A stretch of 33,556 nt of DNA from an uncultured Ruminococcus sp. (GTDB lineage: Bacteria > Bacillota > Clostridia > Oscillospirales > CAG-272): assembly GCA_902797495.1 (NCBI GenBank), contig CADBTH010000005.1, positions 1-33,556 of the forward strand, read 5' to 3'. Of this stretch, positions 8,302 to 16,800 are shown piece after piece (within the stretch, counting starts at the first letter, position 1; the number at the start of each line of letters is the position of its first letter). The position numbers and the translations under genes are program-made. The notes beneath the pieces were generated by a model. It had not been told where the DNA came from and did not search any database. It saw only the letters and a program-made list of their open reading frames with translations.

Positions 8302-10239
8302 ATGAAAAAAAGATTATTGAGTTTCTTTCTTGCCGCAGTTATGCTCGCATCTGCGCTTTTCATGACCGCGTGCGGTAAAGAAGAAGAGGAGGAAGAGATA
8401 ACGGAGATCGTTTTCCCCGCTACTCTGACTCTGTGGCTTCCTGCGGCTGAAGGCACCGAAGTAGACGACGAATCCGTCGTTTACGTCGAAAATGCCATAA
8501 ATGAATTCACACAGGCTAATTTCAAAACGGCTATCAAACTGAAAGTATTTCCCGCTGATCAGTACGACTCTTACGTTTTGTCCAAAATATATGAGCTGAA
8601 AGACGCTGAGGACAAGGCTGCCGCAAAAGCTGCTGAAGAGAGAAGAAAGAAGCGTGAAGCTAAGAAGAACGGTACGACTACTGCGGAAGAATCCGAATCC
8701 GCGGTCGATACGACGTCTCTTGACGAAACTTCGGAAGAAGCCGTCGATACTGTCGTTGACACCTCTGAAGCGGATACTGCGGCTCTTGAATCCGCAACGG
8801 ATACGGCTGCAGACGCTTCGTCCGAAGATACGGCAGAGCAGTCCGAAACCGCTTATCAGATCGAAAAGACAGATCCCGCGAAATATATTCTCCCCGCCGA
8901 CAGCGACGGAAAAAGACCGTACGACTACGAGTATAAGAACGCTTTTCTGAACTCTTCGCTCTTCACTTCGTATCCGCAGGTCGAAAGCGATCAGTTCGAT
9001 ATATTCCTTATTCACGGTTACGAGGAATTTCAGCTTCTGAACGGCGATTATCTTCTCTCGGATCTTACGTCCAACGTCGCAAACGAAAGTAAGATACTCC
9101 GTTCGTATATAAATCCCGCCTTCTTCCTCGGCGCAACCTATGAGAACGCTCTTTCCGTTATCCCGAACAACAGATGCGTAGGTAACGCGGAAGTTATGCT
9201 CATTAACAAGAAAGTTTGCGAAGAGTTGTCTTACGATCCCGCTTTGTTTACAAAGATCGACAGTATTTTCAATTACGACGAGACGGGCATTTCCTTCCTT
9301 GAAGACGTTATCAAGAATAAACCCGATATCATTCCCGTAGCGGGAGACTTCAAGATCCCGAACGTCAAGTATTTCAGCGAGACAGACGACGATACTTTCT
9401 CTCTCATCACCGCTCAGATAGACGTCGGAACGACTGAATTCACACCTTTCGTAAAGACGATCAAGAGCCCGTTCGAGCAGACATCATTCATCAACAACTA
9501 CAGAAGCTACAAGAGACTTCATCAGCTTGCAACCCCCGTAGATTTTGATTCCGCAGACGAGTTTGCAGTAGGATTCTACAACGGTTCTCTGGAAGACCTC
9601 AAAGATTACGAGGAAGATTATCAGTTCGTAGTCCTTCAGTATCCTCAGATGTCGAGAGACGACGCGTTTGAGACCGGATTCGCCGTCAGCGCTTACACGA
9701 AGAGCATGGAGCGTTCGATGGAGATCATTACCGCGATAAACACGAACACCGAGCTACGTACTATCCTTCAGTACGGCAAAGAAGGCGTAAACTGGAGATA
9801 TGATATGGAGGACGACAGTATAATCCGTATTCTCAACGACAAGTACAAGATGGATCTCAAAGAGACCGGTAACTCTTTCGTTACTTATCCTGCGGAAGGC
9901 ACTCCCATCAGCGCTTGGGATTCCGCTAAAAACAGTAACAAGATGCTTTATCTGCCTTATAGCTACGGCATGGTCAGCGTTACCGAGCAGACGGAACCCT
10001 TACTCAAGGATCTCTCCGCAAGATCTGCCGAATTCTATAACAGGATCCAGGCGATGTCTCTCGATGAGTTCAATGCAAATCTTACCGCTCTGAGAGACGA
10101 AGTCAAAGCTATTGAGTCTTACGACAAGCTGTCTTTCTACTTCGACGGTACTGATCCGAAGAAAGAAGAAGAGATGGATCCCGAAGAATCTCTGCCCATG
10201 ATCTTCAGAGATTACGCTACAAACATCAGAGGTTGGTGA
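8302..10239 (+). CDS. Lipoprotein, ABC solute-binding protein-like, with acidic low-complexity insert
   Basis: The 645-residue product starts with a lipoprotein signal (KKRLLSFFLAAVMLASALFMTAC, lipid-modified Cys at the end), so it should be anchored on the outer face of the membrane. After a short Glu run, a segment LTLWLPA...ENAINEFTQANFKTAIKLKVF, then DIFLIHGYEEFQLLNGDYLLSDLTS, resembles family 1 extracellular solute-binding proteins. Between them, about residues 100-190, lies an Ala/Lys stretch followed by Ser/Thr/Glu/Asp-rich sequence, probably a flexible insert. No permease or ATPase genes adjoin it, so the transported substrate (if any) is unknown and the gene looks orphaned. ATG 8302 has AAGGAGG upstream; an in-frame TTG at 8272 is not needed. 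Family assignment rests on pattern only. Confidence 0.75.
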   Translation: MKKRLLSFFLAAVMLASALFMTACGKEEEEEEITEIVFPATLTLWLPAAEGTEVDDESVVYVENAINEFTQANFKTAIKLKVFPADQYDSYVLSKIYELKDAEDKAAAKAAEERRKKREAKKNGTTTAEESESAVDTTSLDETSEEAVDTVVDTSEADTAALESATDTAADASSEDTAEQSETAYQIEKTDPAKYILPADSDGKRPYDYEYKNAFLNSSLFTSYPQVESDQFDIFLIHGYEEFQLLNGDYLLSDLTSNVANESKILRSYINPAFFLGATYENALSVIPNNRCVGNAEVMLINKKVCEELSYDPALFTKIDSIFNYDETGISFLEDVIKNKPDIIPVAGDFKIPNVKYFSETDDDTFSLITAQIDVGTTEFTPFVKTIKSPFEQTSFINNYRSYKRLHQLATPVDFDSADEFAVGFYNGSLEDLKDYEEDYQFVVLQYPQMSRDDAFETGFAVSAYTKSMERSMEIITAINTNTELRTILQYGKEGVNWRYDMEDDSIIRILNDKYKMDLKETGNSFVTYPAEGTPISAWDSAKNSNKMLYLPYSYGMVSVTEQTEPLLKDLSARSAEFYNRIQAMSLDEFNANLTALRDEVKAIESYDKLSFYFDGTDPKKEEEMDPEESLPMIFRDYATNIRGW

Positions 10240-10249
10240 TCTTATTTTT

Positions 10250-10288
10250 CAGCGGGAAAAGCAACGCTTTTCCCGCTGTTCTTCTTTT
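10250..10288 (+). terminator. Rho-independent terminator after the lipoprotein gene
   Basis: A 13-bp perfect stem (10250-10262 with 10266-10278, arm cagcgggaaaagc) with a 3-base loop is followed by the T-rich ttcttctttt. It ends the single-gene lipoprotein transcript. Confidence 0.93.
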
Positions 10289-10314
10289 ATACAGAACATT
10301 TTTCGATCAGGTAC

Positions 10315-10343
10315 TTTACAAACGTATTATTTTAATGTAAAAT
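10315..10343 (+). promoter_or_regulatory. Promoter of the pyrH-frr unit
   Basis: TTTACA (10315-10320), 17 bases, TAAAAT (10338-10343), placed between the lipoprotein terminator and pyrH. Transcription would start near 10350, leaving a leader of about 20 bases with GGAG before the ATG at 10372. Confidence 0.75.
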
Positions 10344-10371
10344 AATATATATTATAAATAACGGAGTTAAT

Positions 10372-11082
10372 ATGGCTGATAAAATACCTTATAAGAGAGT
10401 CTTACTTAAACTGTCCGGCGAAGCTCTTGCCAAGGACACCGACGAGATATTCAACCACGATTACATGGAGTGCGTTGCCTCGGTCATAAAAAAGTGCTGC
10501 GACGCCGGAGTGCAGGTAGCGATCATTATCGGTGCGGGCAACATCTGGCGCGGCAGAAGCGGCGGAGATATGGACAGAACGAGAGCGGACAATATCGGCA
10601 TGCTGGCGACTTGCATGAATTCGATCGCTTTTCAGGACGCTCTGAGCAAGACCGGTATTGACGCGAGAGTTATGAGCGCCGTGCAGATGGATAAGTTCGC
10701 GGAGCTTTATACGGCAGAAAAGGCGAGACGTCACCTTGAAAAAGGAAGAGTAGTGATATTCGCCTGCGGTCTCGGCTCACCGTATTTTTCAACCGATACG
10801 CCCGCCGTTATTCGCGCTATGGAGATAAACGCTGACGCCCTTCTTCTTGCTAAGAATATCGACTATTTATATTCCGCGGACCCGAGACTCGATCCGACGG
10901 CGACAAAGATCGAAGAGACGACTTACACGGAGATCATAGACAAGAGACTTAAGGCGATCGATATGACCGCGTCGGTCCTTGCGGAAAGCGGACACGTTCC
11001 CGCCGTTATGTTCGGACTCGACGAGCCCGAAAAGATCTACAGAGCCGTCATGGGAGAAAAACTCGGAACGATTGTCAGATAA
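10372..11082 (+). CDS. pyrH: UMP kinase PyrH
   Basis: PyrH phosphorylates UMP to UDP, feeding pyrimidine nucleotide and UDP-sugar synthesis. The 236-residue length is typical. Visible motifs of the amino acid kinase fold include KLSGEAL at the start, IIGAGNIWRGR near residue 60, the D-rich ADNIGMLAT segment and the nucleotide/UMP-binding region around GLGSPYFSTDTPAVIRAMEI. GGAG precedes ATG 10372. In most Firmicutes pyrH follows rpsB-tsf; here it has its own promoter behind an unrelated lipoprotein gene. Confidence 0.97.
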   Translation: MADKIPYKRVLLKLSGEALAKDTDEIFNHDYMECVASVIKKCCDAGVQVAIIIGAGNIWRGRSGGDMDRTRADNIGMLATCMNSIAFQDALSKTGIDARVMSAVQMDKFAELYTAEKARRHLEKGRVVIFACGLGSPYFSTDTPAVIRAMEINADALLLAKNIDYLYSADPRLDPTATKIEETTYTEIIDKRLKAIDMTASVLAESGHVPAVMFGLDEPEKIYRAVMGEKLGTIVR

Positions 11083-11095
11083 AAGTTTAGTCTGA

Positions 11096-11110
11096 ACGGG
11101 CGAAGCCCGT
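11096..11110 (+). promoter_or_regulatory. Small hairpin between pyrH and frr
   Basis: acgggc and gcccgt form a perfect 6-bp stem around GAA. No T-run follows, so it is not a full terminator. It may be an RNA processing or stability element between the two cistrons. Confidence 0.4.
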
Positions 11111-11149
11111 ACGTCATAATAAATTTGAATTTGAAAAGGAGATTTTAAT

Positions 11150-11704
11150 ATGAAGATCGAAACCGCTCCGTACGAAGAGAGAATGAAAAAATCCGTTGCC
11201 GTATATCGCGAGAGCCTTACCGTTATCAGAGCAGGCAGAGCTAATACCGCCGTTCTGAAGGGTATCGAGGTCTCGTACTACGGTACGCCTACGCCTATCA
11301 ACCAAATGGCTGAGATCAAGGCTACAGACCCCAGAACTCTTGCGATCACTCCCTGGGATATGACTACTCTCAAAGATATTGAAAAAGCGATCCTCGCGTC
11401 CGACGTAGGTATCACTCCCGTGAACGACGGCAAAACCATCCGTCTTGCTTTTCCTCAGCTCACAGAGGAAAGAAGAAAAGAGCTCTCCAAGCAGATCTCC
11501 AAAATGGGCGAAGAGGCAAAAGTCGCGATCAGGAACATCCGCAGAGACGCGAACGACAAGATCAAGGAAATGAAGAAAAACAGCGAGATCAACGAGGACG
11601 AACAGAAACAGTCTGAAAAACTCACTCAGGATCTCACGGACAAGTATATCAAAGAGATCGATAAGGTGACCGAAGAAAAAGAAAAGGAGATCATGGAGAT
11701 CTGA
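11150..11704 (+). CDS. frr: Ribosome recycling factor
   Basis: RRF, together with EF-G, takes apart the post-termination ribosome. The 184-residue product is the usual length. It shows the family pattern throughout: VIRAGRANTAVLKGIEVSYYGTPTPINQMA, then IRLAFPQLTEERRKEL and VAIRNIRRDANDKIK in the long helical bundle. AAAAGGA lies 8 bases before the ATG. It follows pyrH as is standard in bacteria and ends in a strong terminator. Confidence 0.98.
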   Translation: MKIETAPYEERMKKSVAVYRESLTVIRAGRANTAVLKGIEVSYYGTPTPINQMAEIKATDPRTLAITPWDMTTLKDIEKAILASDVGITPVNDGKTIRLAFPQLTEERRKELSKQISKMGEEAKVAIRNIRRDANDKIKEMKKNSEINEDEQKQSEKLTQDLTDKYIKEIDKVTEEKEKEIMEI

Positions 11705-11718
11705 TCTGTGATCAAAGT

Positions 11719-11764
11719 CCGGGCCCCTGCCGGCTTCAAGGAGCTTCCGGGGCCCGGCTTTTTT
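11719..11764 (+). terminator. Terminator after frr
   Basis: A GC-rich 9-bp stem (ccgggcccc 11719-11727 with 11749-11757) and a 21-base loop that may itself pair are followed by a T6 tract after one C. Only about 40 bases without an obvious promoter separate it from uppS, so part of the transcription probably reads through into the downstream cluster. Confidence 0.88.
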
Positions 11765-11805
11765 CTGTGAAATAACGTTTTCTTATCGTTAAGACGGAGA
11801 TTATC

Positions 11806-12561
11806 ATGCTATTTAAAAAGAAACAGAAGAATAAGACTGAAACCGAAAACGTCGATATTAAAGAGGTCGTTGAGAACTCGGGACTCACTCATATTGCGTT
11901 CATTATGGATGGAAACGGCCGTTGGGCTAAGAGAAGGTCTCTTCCGAGGGAAGCGGGTCACAAAGTCGGAGCCGCTACTTTCAAAAAGGTAGTTAAATAC
12001 TGCAGCGATATTGGTATCGATACGATCACGGTTTACGCTTTTTCCACGGAAAACTGGTCGAGGCCGAAACGCGAAGTAGACGCTCTGATGAGACTGCTCG
12101 ACGAATATATAAAGACCGCAAACGATGAAGACGAAGAGAACCGCGTAAAGTATATCTTTCTCGGCGATAAAGAAGCGCTCGGCGAAGAACTCAAATCCAA
12201 GTGCCTGCAACTCGAAGAGTTTACGGCTCATTACAAGAAGACGCTTAACGTTGCGCTGAATTACGGCGGCAGAGCGGAGATAGTCCATGCGGTGAACGAG
12301 GCGCTGAAATCAGGTAAAACGGAGATCTGCGAAGACGATATCAGCGCGAATCTGTATACCGCGAATTCTCCCGATCCCGATCTTATCGTAAGAACCGCCG
12401 GAGAGGTAAGACTCTCCAACTTCCTCATGTGGCAGTCCGCATACAGTGAATTCTATTTTACCGACGTACTATGGCCCGATATGTCGCCTGAAGAGGTCAA
12501 CAAGGCTATTATTGATTTTTCAAAAAGAAAACGGAACTTCGGAGGTGTAAAAAATGCTTAA
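11806..12561 (+). CDS. uppS: Undecaprenyl diphosphate synthase
   Basis: UppS is a cis-prenyltransferase that extends farnesyl diphosphate with isopentenyl diphosphate to the C55 carrier lipid of cell wall synthesis. Residues 33 onward hold the active-site motif IMDGNGRWAKRR (catalytic D35), followed by FSTENWSRP and the C-terminal RTAGEVRLSNFLMWQSAYSE. The length (251) is normal. The N-terminal 25 residues are charged and variable. CGGAG precedes ATG 11806. The stop overlaps the cdsA start by 8 bases, indicating translational coupling. Confidence 0.97.
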   Translation: MLFKKKQKNKTETENVDIKEVVENSGLTHIAFIMDGNGRWAKRRSLPREAGHKVGAATFKKVVKYCSDIGIDTITVYAFSTENWSRPKREVDALMRLLDEYIKTANDEDEENRVKYIFLGDKEALGEELKSKCLQLEEFTAHYKKTLNVALNYGGRAEIVHAVNEALKSGKTEICEDDISANLYTANSPDPDLIVRTAGEVRLSNFLMWQSAYSEFYFTDVLWPDMSPEEVNKAIIDFSKRKRNFGGVKNA

Positions 12562-13396
12562 GCGTACTATCACAGGCGCCATTCTCGTTTTGATCGCGGT
12601 GCCTTTCGTGATCTTTTCCGGCACTTACGCGCTTCCGGTTTTTCTGTCGTTACTCAGCGTCGTCGGAACTTATGAAATGCTCAAATGTCTCGGCACGATA
12701 AAGAATCCTTTGATTACCGCTCCCGTGATGATCGCGGCGGCTGCTTTGCCTATACTTGCAAAGTTTATAACGGAAGCGAGAGACATTAATTATTACACCG
12801 CGACTTTTCTCGGCATAATGATGGTCGCTCTTTTCCTCATGCTCGCCGCCGGCGTTTTCTCAAAAAGGACCGACGTCGTCGATTCCGCGACTACTTTTTC
12901 GCTTTGTCTTTACGTCATAACAGGATTCGTTGCGATCGAACTTCTCAGACTTGAAAAGAACGGACAGTATTATTTTCTGATTCCGGTAGTAGGTCCGCTC
13001 ATATGCGATATTTTCGCATATCTCACGGGAAGACTTTTCGGACGGCACAAGCTTATTCCGAGCGTCAGCCCCAAAAAGACGGTTGAAGGAGCCATCGGCG
13101 GAACTTTCTTCTGCACGCTTTTCTGCACGGTCTACGGGATCATTCTTACCCATGCGATGAAGATAAAACTGATCCTTCCAATATGGACATTCGTTGCAGG
13201 CGGGATTCTGATAGCGGTCGTATCTCAGATCGGAGACCTTATCGCGTCTCTTATCAAGCGTAAATACGGGATAAAGGACTACGGCAATATTCTGCCGGGA
13301 CACGGCGGGATCGTTGACAGATTCGACAGCGTTATCCCTACAGCTCCGCTTTTCCTTTTGCTGATGATATTCTTTAAGAACATCGTATTCAAATAA
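12554..13396 (+). CDS. cdsA: Phosphatidate cytidylyltransferase (CDP-diacylglycerol synthase)
   Basis: CdsA makes CDP-diacylglycerol from phosphatidate and CTP in the membrane, the branch point for phospholipids. The 280-residue protein is strongly hydrophobic with about eight predicted membrane segments. The C-terminal family signature is complete: SLIKRKYGIKDYGNILPGHGG followed by DRFDS. It overlaps uppS by 8 bases, with CGGAGG inside the end of uppS as its ribosome binding site. The uppS-cdsA-dxr-rseP order is conserved in Gram-positive bacteria. Confidence 0.97.
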   Translation: MLKRTITGAILVLIAVPFVIFSGTYALPVFLSLLSVVGTYEMLKCLGTIKNPLITAPVMIAAAALPILAKFITEARDINYYTATFLGIMMVALFLMLAAGVFSKRTDVVDSATTFSLCLYVITGFVAIELLRLEKNGQYYFLIPVVGPLICDIFAYLTGRLFGRHKLIPSVSPKKTVEGAIGGTFFCTLFCTVYGIILTHAMKIKLILPIWTFVAGGILIAVVSQIGDLIASLIKRKYGIKDYGNILPGHGGIVDRFDSVIPTAPLFLLLMIFFKNIVFK

Positions 13397-13419
13397 TAAT
13401 TGACCTCCGAGGTATTAAT

Positions 13420-14607
13420 ATGCAAAAAAACGTTGCCGTGCTTGGCAGCACCGGCTCCGTAGGGAGACAGGCGATCGACTCGATCGAATCCTCCGGCATG
13501 AACATAGTTCTGCTCACCGGAGGCAGGAATATCGCGCTTCTCGCCGAGCAGGTGAGGAAGACTCACGCTCCGGTATGCGCTGTTCCTGACGTTGAGCTCG
13601 CATCCGATCTGCGAGTGTTGCTTTCGGATACCGAAGTTCGCGTTTACGGAGGACCCGATGCGGTTTGTAAATGCGTCGAAGAATGCGGCGCTGACGTATT
13701 CGTTCATTCGATATCGGGAATGGCAGGGATACCGTCAGCACTTGCAGCTTCAAAGTCCGGCGGCCGTCTTGCGATCGCTAATAAAGAATCGATCATATCT
13801 GTCGGCGGCATCATTTTCGATAACGTCAGAAATTGCGGCGGCGAGCTGATCCCCGTCGACAGTGAACACAGCGCTATATTTCAATGCCTGCTGACCTCAG
13901 GCGCGATCGACGCGCGTGGATACGCCGCGCCTGATATGGTAAAGCGAATATTGCTGACCGCATCAGGCGGCCCGTTCTTCGGGAAAAAAAGAGAAGAACT
14001 CGATTCTGTAACTCCCGCAATGGCGCTTGCGCATCCGACGTGGAAGATGGGACCGAAGATAACTATCGACTGCTCAACTCTAATGAACAAAGGCTTTGAG
14101 ATCATTGAAGCGGCGAGACTGTTCGGTATTCATCCCGACAGGATAGAAGTGCTCGTTCACAGACAGAGTATAATTCACTCGATGGTCGAATACATTGATA
14201 ATATGGTCATAGCTCAGCTCGGCTCACCCGATATGAGGCATTGTATCAGGTACGCGCTGTCATATCCCGAAAGAATGAAAATCGACGAAATGGGACTCGA
14301 TTTCTTCTCGCTGGAGAAACTGACCTTTGACAGACCCGATACCGAAACTTTCCCGCTTCTTGACGCGGCACGAAGAGCTTATAAGATGGGAACGACAGCC
14401 CCCGCCGCGCTGATCGCGTCGGACGAGGAAGCAGTCGGGGCGTTTTTATCCGGGCAAATAGGTTATAATTCAATATCGGACGTCGTGTGTGAAACGATCG
14501 AACGCTTCAAACCTCACGACGAATGTACCGTGGAGAACGTTTACGACGCAGACAGATCGGCGAGAGCCATCGCTCGCGGCGTTATTGAAAAGTATAAATT
14601 ATTCTGA
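13420..14607 (+). CDS. dxr: 1-deoxy-D-xylulose 5-phosphate reductoisomerase
   Basis: Dxr converts DXP to methylerythritol phosphate with NADPH, the first committed step of the MEP isoprenoid route. The 395-residue product begins with the NADPH-binding LGSTGSVGRQAID (glycines near 9-15). It has IANKESIISVG, the metal-binding PVDSEHSAIFQCL, and the substrate-loop region HPTWKMGPKITIDCSTLMNKG. GAGGT precedes ATG 13420. It supplies the precursor route used by the upstream uppS; ispG, a later step of the same pathway, lies two genes down. Confidence 0.97.
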   Translation: MQKNVAVLGSTGSVGRQAIDSIESSGMNIVLLTGGRNIALLAEQVRKTHAPVCAVPDVELASDLRVLLSDTEVRVYGGPDAVCKCVEECGADVFVHSISGMAGIPSALAASKSGGRLAIANKESIISVGGIIFDNVRNCGGELIPVDSEHSAIFQCLLTSGAIDARGYAAPDMVKRILLTASGGPFFGKKREELDSVTPAMALAHPTWKMGPKITIDCSTLMNKGFEIIEAARLFGIHPDRIEVLVHRQSIIHSMVEYIDNMVIAQLGSPDMRHCIRYALSYPERMKIDEMGLDFFSLEKLTFDRPDTETFPLLDAARRAYKMGTTAPAALIASDEEAVGAFLSGQIGYNSISDVVCETIERFKPHDECTVENVYDADRSARAIARGVIEKYKLF

Positions 14608-14613
14608 TTCGAC

Positions 14614-14629
14614 GGGATGTGATAGTATT
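14614..14629 (+). promoter_or_regulatory. Shine-Dalgarno site with probable ATT start codon of rseP
   Basis: gggatgtgat (14614-14623) matches 8 of 10 positions of the extended consensus aggaggtgat and lies at normal distance from the ATT codon at 14627-14629. No ATG, GTG or TTG exists in the rseP frame between the dxr stop and the first membrane segment. The nearest ordinary in-frame start, TTG 14585, lies inside dxr without a ribosome binding site. Confidence 0.6.
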
Positions 14630-15682
14630 ACTGTTTTATATATAATTCTTGCGATATTTCTTTTCGGCTTTCTGATCTTTATTCATGAGGGCGGTCATTT
14701 CCTGATGGCGAGACTCTTCAAAGTAACTATCAAAGAGTTTTCGATCGGGATGGGTCCCAGAATCCTTAAGAAAGAATCGAAAAAAAACGGCATCGAGTAC
14801 TCTCTCAGAGCTTTTCCCATAGGCGGGTTCGTCAGCATGGAAGGCGAGGATGAAGAATCCGAAGACGAGAATGCTTTTCATAAAAAGAAGGTCTGGCAGA
14901 GATTTTTGATCACGGCTGCCGGCCCCGTGGTAAATATACTTTTCGGCGTGATCGTTATGTTCGTATATATTGCAACCTCCCCTCAGCTCGGTTCTACGGT
15001 CGTATCTTATTTTCCCGAGGAGACTTGCGTTTCGGTTGAGAGCGGTCTCGAGCTCGGCGACAGAATTGTTGAAGTCGACGGCCATTCAGTCCACATATAC
15101 AGCGAAATGTCGTATGAGATCATGCGCCGCGGTATAGAGCCTGTAGATCTGACGGTTGAAAGAGACGGAAAGACCGTCATTCTTCCGGACGTTGTTTTTC
15201 CGACTTTCGAGGAAAGCGGAACTGAATTTGCTCAAATTGATTTTGCCGTCGCGCCTCTTGAAAAAAACGTAGGCAACGTAATGAAAGAATCGTTTTACGA
15301 GTCTGTCAACACAGTCAAAATGATATGGCAGTCTCTGTATGACCTCATAAGAGGCAGATACGGTATCGGTGCGGTCTCGGGCCCCGTTGGAGTCACCAAG
15401 GCTCTCGTAGAAGTGGGAACGAACAGTAAAGGATCGAAACTGTCAAATTTCATGAACTTCCTTTATCTCGGCGCTGTCATCAGCGTTAATCTGGGAGTTA
15501 TGAATCTGCTGCCGCTGCCTGCGCTTGACGGAGGAAGGATCATATTCCTCTTGATCGAGGCGGTCAGACGAAAACCTATGAAAATAGAGGTCGAGGGTTA
15601 TATCAATTTTGCGGGACTCGTCATACTGCTTCTGTTTTCGGCGTTTATCATTTGCAAGGACGTAATCGGTCTTTTCACATAA
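14627..15682 (+). CDS. rseP: Site-2 intramembrane zinc protease RseP/RasP
   Basis: RseP cleaves membrane-spanning substrates such as anti-sigma factors and signal peptide remnants. From ATT 14627 the product has 351 residues, close to the Firmicutes norm. The first membrane helix holds the zinc site HEGGH (H20, E21, H24). A periplasmic-side PDZ domain covers about residues 115-190 (SGLELGDRIVEVDGHSV), and the C-terminal helix carries LLPLPALDGGRI with the third ligand Asp. The inferred start ITVLYIILAIFLFG matches where the family normally begins, which is the main reason to place it at ATT. Alternatives are TTG 14585 within dxr, or a missing base that would link to GTG 14619. It sits 19 bases after dxr and 24 bases before ispG. 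Confidence 0.9.
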   Translation: MTVLYIILAIFLFGFLIFIHEGGHFLMARLFKVTIKEFSIGMGPRILKKESKKNGIEYSLRAFPIGGFVSMEGEDEESEDENAFHKKKVWQRFLITAAGPVVNILFGVIVMFVYIATSPQLGSTVVSYFPEETCVSVESGLELGDRIVEVDGHSVHIYSEMSYEIMRRGIEPVDLTVERDGKTVILPDVVFPTFEESGTEFAQIDFAVAPLEKNVGNVMKESFYESVNTVKMIWQSLYDLIRGRYGIGAVSGPVGVTKALVEVGTNSKGSKLSNFMNFLYLGAVISVNLGVMNLLPLPALDGGRIIFLLIEAVRRKPMKIEVEGYINFAGLVILLLFSAFIICKDVIGLFT

Positions 15683-15706
15683 GTATTTAAAAAACGGAGA
15701 ATTACA

Positions 15707-16783
15707 ATGTCGGCTGTAAGAAAAAATACCAAGAAAATCAGAGTGGGCTCGATCTGTATCGGCGGAGGAGCGCCGATTTCCGTTCAAACGATGATCAATG
15801 TAGATCCTCATGATTTTGAAGCCGTAGTCGCTCAGGTCAGAAAAGTTAAAGAAGCCGGCGCTGATATTGTCAGAATGACGGTACCCGATGAGGAGTCCGC
15901 GGCCGTTTTCTCAATAATAAAAAAAGAAAAGATCGACATTCCCCTCGTCGCCGACGTACATTTCGATTATAAAACCGCTATTGCGGCAGCGATGAGCGGA
16001 GCGGATAAAATCAGGATAAACCCCGGTAACATCGGAGCGGAATGGAAAGTCAAGGAGGTAGCGTCTACCTGTTTGACTTTAGGTATTCCGATCAGGATAG
16101 GCGTGAATTCAGGTTCTCTCGATAAGAAGATCCTTCAGAAATACGGAAGCCCCTGCGCCGAAGCTCTTGCGGAAAGCGCGTTGACGCAGGCGGATATGCT
16201 TGAAAAGTTCGGCTTTTCCGATATCGTCATATCCATTAAGTCTTCCGATATCCGCACTATGTCGGAAGCTTCAAGGATCGTTTCAAACGATTCCGATTAT
16301 CCTTTGCATCTCGGTATTACCGAAGCGGGAGACGAATACGCCGGTATTATTAAGAGTTCAGTCGGTATAGGATCGCTCCTGCTCGACGGCATCGGAGATA
16401 CTATCAGAGTATCGCTCACCGCAGATCCCGTAAAAGAAGTCAGAGCCGGAAAAGAAATACTCAATTCACTCGGACTGTCCAAAGGCGGAGTAAACATTAT
16501 TTCTTGCCCGACCTGCGGCAGGACAAAGATCGATATTATAGGGATCACTTCCGTGTTCAGAGAATTCGCCGACACCGTCGATACGAAGGGTAAAAGAGTG
16601 AACGTCGCCATTATGGGATGCGTTGTTAACGGCCCCGGCGAAGCGAGAGAAGCGGATTTCGGTATTGCCGGAGGCGATGGATTCGCCGTCCTCTTCAAGA
16701 AAGGCGAAACTGTCGGACGTGTCGAGGAGAATGAAATACTCGAAACGCTGAAAAAAGAGACTTTAAACTTCATCAACGATTAA
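15707..16783 (+). CDS. ispG: 4-hydroxy-3-methylbut-2-en-1-yl diphosphate synthase IspG
   Basis: IspG (GcpE) is the iron-sulfur enzyme that converts MEcPP to HMBPP in the MEP pathway. The 358-residue protein has the TIM-barrel part with PLVADVHFDYKTAI and KIRINPGNIG. The C-terminal [4Fe-4S] domain has C267 and C270 (SCPTCGR), C305 (MGCVVNGPGEA) and E312, matching the known three-Cys-plus-Glu ligation. CGGAG precedes ATG 15707. Its presence between rseP and polC is common in Clostridia, whereas B. subtilis has proS at that place. Confidence 0.97.
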   Translation: MSAVRKNTKKIRVGSICIGGGAPISVQTMINVDPHDFEAVVAQVRKVKEAGADIVRMTVPDEESAAVFSIIKKEKIDIPLVADVHFDYKTAIAAAMSGADKIRINPGNIGAEWKVKEVASTCLTLGIPIRIGVNSGSLDKKILQKYGSPCAEALAESALTQADMLEKFGFSDIVISIKSSDIRTMSEASRIVSNDSDYPLHLGITEAGDEYAGIIKSSVGIGSLLLDGIGDTIRVSLTADPVKEVRAGKEILNSLGLSKGGVNIISCPTCGRTKIDIIGITSVFREFADTVDTKGKRVNVAIMGCVVNGPGEAREADFGIAGGDGFAVLFKKGETVGRVEENEILETLKKETLNFIND

Positions 16784-16800
16784 TTCACGGAGGTATATTA

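Noticed and set aside
14489..14626. Upstream extension of rseP from ATG 14489
   Set aside because: It would lie inside dxr, lacks a ribosome binding site and adds a hydrophilic stretch not found in the family before the first membrane helix.
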